Positions 32,039 through 34,120 of a stretch of 34,120 nucleotides of DNA are shown piece by piece. A program made the position numbers and the translations under genes. Each line of letters begins with the position of its first letter. Within the stretch, counting starts at the first letter, position 1. This DNA is from Ruegeria sp. (GTDB lineage Bacteria > Pseudomonadota > Alphaproteobacteria > Rhodobacterales > Rhodobacteraceae). The stretch covers positions 1 through 34,120 of the forward strand of contig NZ_JALCBM010000050.1 in the NCBI RefSeq assembly GCF_028066395.1, written 5' to 3'. Below the pieces are notes generated by a model that saw nothing but the letters and a program-made list of their open reading frames with translations, did not search any database and was not told where the DNA came from.

Positions 32039-33330
32039 GTTTTGAACTTCTTTCGTGCCTGCTGGCGCTTTTTGTTTTGGCAGGTATCGGGACACCTATC
32101 GGCTATTCCATCCTGTTGGCCTCATTGGTGTATCTGGGCACCGCCGGGCTGGACGTCGCCCTTGCGGGCGAGAAGATCCTGCAAGGATTTTACAAAAGCA
32201 CGATCCTGCTTGCCGTGCCTTTGTTCATCGTCGCCGCCAATATCATGAACGCAGGGTCGATCACGGACCGCCTGCTGAATTTCTGCGTCGCTGCGGTCGG
32301 CCGGTTCAAGGGCGGCCTCGGCCACGTTAACGTGGTGGCATCGCTGATCTTCTCAGGCATGTCCGGCTCGGCTGTCGCGGATGCTGCGGGCATCGGCAAG
32401 ATCATCATTGAGATGATGACCAAGGATGGCCGCTACAGCCGGGGTTATGCGGCGGCGATCACGGCGGCGTCGGCGACGATTGGCCCGATCATTCCGCCCT
32501 CGATCCCGATGGTTTTGTATGCGTTGGTCTCTAAGGCCTCTATCGGGTCGCTGTTCCTAGCCGGTATTCTGCCGGGCCTGATCATGGGCGTCGTCCTGAT
32601 GGCGATGAACTACTATCTGGCTGGCAAGCGTAATTTTGCGTTGGAAGAACCGGTGCCGCTGCGCGAATTGCCTGCCAAAACCGCCAACGCGTTCCCGGCG
32701 CTGCTGATGCCCGCAATCTTGCTGTACGGTATATATGGCGGCGTCACCACTCCGACCGAAGCCGCCGCCGTTGCAGCATTCTACGCCTTGCTTCTGGCCG
32801 CGTTGTTCTATCGCGCGCTGACTTTCCGGGGGCTCTATCAGGTCTTCGTGGATAGTGCCCGGTCGTCCGCTGCTGTGGGCGTCGTCATCGGTGGTGCGTT
32901 CATTCTGAACTTCATCGTCATTCAAGAGCAAATCCCGCAGTCGATCTCGGCCCTGCTGGAGGGCTCGGACGTCAGCCCGATTGTGTTCCTGATCCTCGTC
33001 AATCTGCTGATCCTCGCGCTGGGCTGCGTTTTGGACGCGACGACGATCATTCTGGTCATCGTGCCCCTGTTCATTCCCACCTGCGAGGCGCTTGGGATCG
33101 ATCTGGTGCATTTCGGAGTGTTGGTCGTCGTGAACTCGATGATCGGCCTGATCACACCTCCTTATGGCATTTTGCTCTTTGTGATCAACGCCGTGACGGA
33201 CATTCCGCTGCGCGAAATCATCTCGGAAATCTGGGCCTTCTTGGCGGTGCTCATCTTCGCTTTGGTGATCATGATGCTGATGCCCGATCTGGTCCTGTGG
33301 CTGCCACGTCTGTTTGGATATCAGGGATGA
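32035..33330 (+). CDS. TRAP transporter 2: large permease subunit (DctM family)
   Basis: This is a 431-residue DctM-family permease with about 12 hydrophobic segments. The VPLFIVAANIMNAGSITDRLLNF stretch (about 60-82), SGMSGSAVADAAGIGKIIIEMM (about 107-128), IIPPSIPMVLYALVSKASIGSLF (about 152-174), GGVTTPTEAAAVAAFYALL (about 238-256), and the late NSMIGLITPPYGILLF (about 368-383) are the family's conserved blocks. It takes up the ligand with Na+. The stop overlaps the ATG of the TIM-barrel gene, so transporter and enzyme-like protein are coupled. Confidence 0.94.
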   Translation: MSFELLSCLLALFVLAGIGTPIGYSILLASLVYLGTAGLDVALAGEKILQGFYKSTILLAVPLFIVAANIMNAGSITDRLLNFCVAAVGRFKGGLGHVNVVASLIFSGMSGSAVADAAGIGKIIIEMMTKDGRYSRGYAAAITAASATIGPIIPPSIPMVLYALVSKASIGSLFLAGILPGLIMGVVLMAMNYYLAGKRNFALEEPVPLRELPAKTANAFPALLMPAILLYGIYGGVTTPTEAAAVAAFYALLLAALFYRALTFRGLYQVFVDSARSSAAVGVVIGGAFILNFIVIQEQIPQSISALLEGSDVSPIVFLILVNLLILALGCVLDATTIILVIVPLFIPTCEALGIDLVHFGVLVVVNSMIGLITPPYGILLFVINAVTDIPLREIISEIWAFLAVLIFALVIMMLMPDLVLWLPRLFGYQG

Positions 33331-34120
33331 TGTGTCTCTCGGTTTCGACAACATCGATCCCCGGTGATCTGGCCGACAAACTGCAGGCCATCGCCGGGGC
33401 CGGATTTAACGGCGTCGAACTACACGAACCGGATTTGACCGCTTTCGACGGGCCGCCATCGCGAATCCGGGATATTGCATCGGACCTCGGCCTGAAGATT
33501 TGCCTGCTTCAACCCTTCCATAACCTTGAAGGACAGCCCAATGCCGGGCGGGAGCGCGCCTTTGATCGGCTGAAGCGCAAACTCGACCTGATGAACGAGT
33601 TGGGAACGGACTTGCTGCTCATCGGGTCTGCCTTCGAGGTCGATGCCGCTGCCACCGAAGAACAGGTCATCGCAGACCTTGCCGAGGCAGCCGAGATCGC
33701 GAAACAGATGGGTCTGCGTCTGGCCTATATGGGCTTGCCATGGTCGGATCTTATTCACTCGGACGCGCAGGCGCTGCGCATTGTCGAGGCGATTGACAGC
33801 CCTCATTTGGGGTTGGCCTTGAATTCCTTCTTCTCGCTTGCCGACGGGTCCAAACCTGCCCGCCTTCGGGACATTCCCGGAGAGCGGCTGTTCCATGTGC
33901 AACTGTCCGATGCACCCCGGCTTGAGATGGATATACGTCGGCTCAAACGGCATTTCGGGCTTCTGCCAGGGCTTGGGTCGCTGAACCTAGCGGGTTTCGT
34001 GCGGGTATTGTCCCGCGCCGGATACAAAGGGCCCTGGTCCATTGCGCGTGTTAACGAAGCGGCACCGCAACCCGGTGGCCGAACACTGGCCCGAGACAGC
34101 TACAGGTCGCTGGTGAACCT
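33327..34120 (+). CDS. 3-Dehydroshikimate dehydratase-like TIM-barrel protein with altered metal site (partial)
   Basis: The gene runs off the window after 264 codons. The protein follows the QuiC-type 3-dehydroshikimate dehydratase pattern of the AP-endonuclease-2/xylose-isomerase-like barrels: STTSIPGDLADKLQAIAGAGF, NGVELHEPDLTAFDG, LQPFHNLEG, LMNELGTDLLLIGS, FHVQLSDAPRLEMD, and the closing ARDSYRSL. Known enzymes use Glu, Asp, Gln and Glu to bind a divalent metal, plus a His near the Asp. Here the matching positions are Met135, Asn166, Gln192 and Ala240, with Phe169 for the His. It may be a pseudoenzyme, a regulator or a changed activity. The start at 33327 forms ATGATG with the dctM stop. 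A C-terminal dioxygenase-like domain, found in some relatives, could lie beyond the window. Confidence 0.82.
   Translation, partial: MMCLSVSTTSIPGDLADKLQAIAGAGFNGVELHEPDLTAFDGPPSRIRDIASDLGLKICLLQPFHNLEGQPNAGRERAFDRLKRKLDLMNELGTDLLLIGSAFEVDAAATEEQVIADLAEAAEIAKQMGLRLAYMGLPWSDLIHSDAQALRIVEAIDSPHLGLALNSFFSLADGSKPARLRDIPGERLFHVQLSDAPRLEMDIRRLKRHFGLLPGLGSLNLAGFVRVLSRAGYKGPWSIARVNEAAPQPGGRTLARDSYRSLVN

Noticed and set aside
32557..33354. A 265-codon open frame antisense to dctM 2, rich in Asp, Gln and His
   Set aside because: Typical antisense shadow of a hydrophobic membrane-protein gene.
1..34120. tRNA, rRNA, CRISPR array, integrase or attachment site
   Set aside because: None seen on either strand: no T-loop type sequence with an acceptor stem, no regularly spaced repeats and no recombinase gene.

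Overview
The window looks like chromosomal accessory DNA from a marine Rhodobacterales (Roseobacter-group) alphaproteobacterium. This is inferred from moderately GC-rich coding sequence, an unusual density of binding-protein-dependent secondary transporters (two complete TTT/TctCBA sets and two complete TRAP sets in 34 kb), LysR, GntR and TctDE-type regulators, and catabolic enzymes in tightly coupled operons. No rRNA, tRNA, CRISPR array, phage gene or intact insertion sequence was seen. Most genes appear devoted to sensing, importing and degrading small organic acids or amides.

Layout. (1) 1-2745: a truncated haemoglobin on the minus strand, divergent from a DMT/EamA exporter, then about 1.3 kb of decayed DNA holding an IS110-type transposase remnant and a methyltransferase remnant. 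(2) 2746-12424, all plus strand: TTT transporter 1 (tctC-tctB-tctA), an aldehyde dehydrogenase, a thiamine-diphosphate (ThDP) decarboxylase/ALS-like enzyme, a GcvA-like LysR regulator, an aspartate-dehydrogenase-type enzyme and an exported ankyrin protein. The enzyme order suggests amino acid -> 2-oxo acid -> aldehyde -> carboxylate. (3) 12618-20693: a LysR gene (minus) divergent from a TRAP operon that continues through a YtcJ-like amidohydrolase, a CobW-type metal GTPase and an acyl-CoA/AMP ligase. The last three genes are joined by ATGA start/stop overlaps, suggesting import, metal-dependent hydrolysis and CoA activation of one substrate. (4) 20811-26969: a periplasmic binding protein, histidine kinase and OmpR-type regulator (minus, overlapping genes), divergent from TTT transporter 2. 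This is a TctDE-TctCBA arrangement with an added periplasmic component, and an 11-bp tandem repeat lies in the shared promoter. (5) 27275-28339: a GNAT acetyltransferase and a small P-loop nucleotide-binding protein. (6) 28380-34120: an FCD-type GntR repressor (minus) divergent from a Gfo/Idh oxidoreductase, TRAP transporter 2 and a TIM-barrel protein resembling 3-dehydroshikimate dehydratase, cut by the window end.

Most notable points: the last gene keeps the 3-dehydroshikimate dehydratase framework but appears to have lost three of four metal ligands (Met135, Asn166 and Ala240 in place of Glu, Asp and Glu); the AspDH-decarboxylase-ALDH-TTT block looks like an uncharacterised oxidative route for an acidic amino acid; three of the four transporter operons carry strong hairpins directly after the binding-protein gene; and the LysR gene at 12618-13520 has its full DNA-binding domain only if translation starts at a rare ATT (or ATC) codon. 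Functions are assigned by recognising family motifs by eye; no database search was run.
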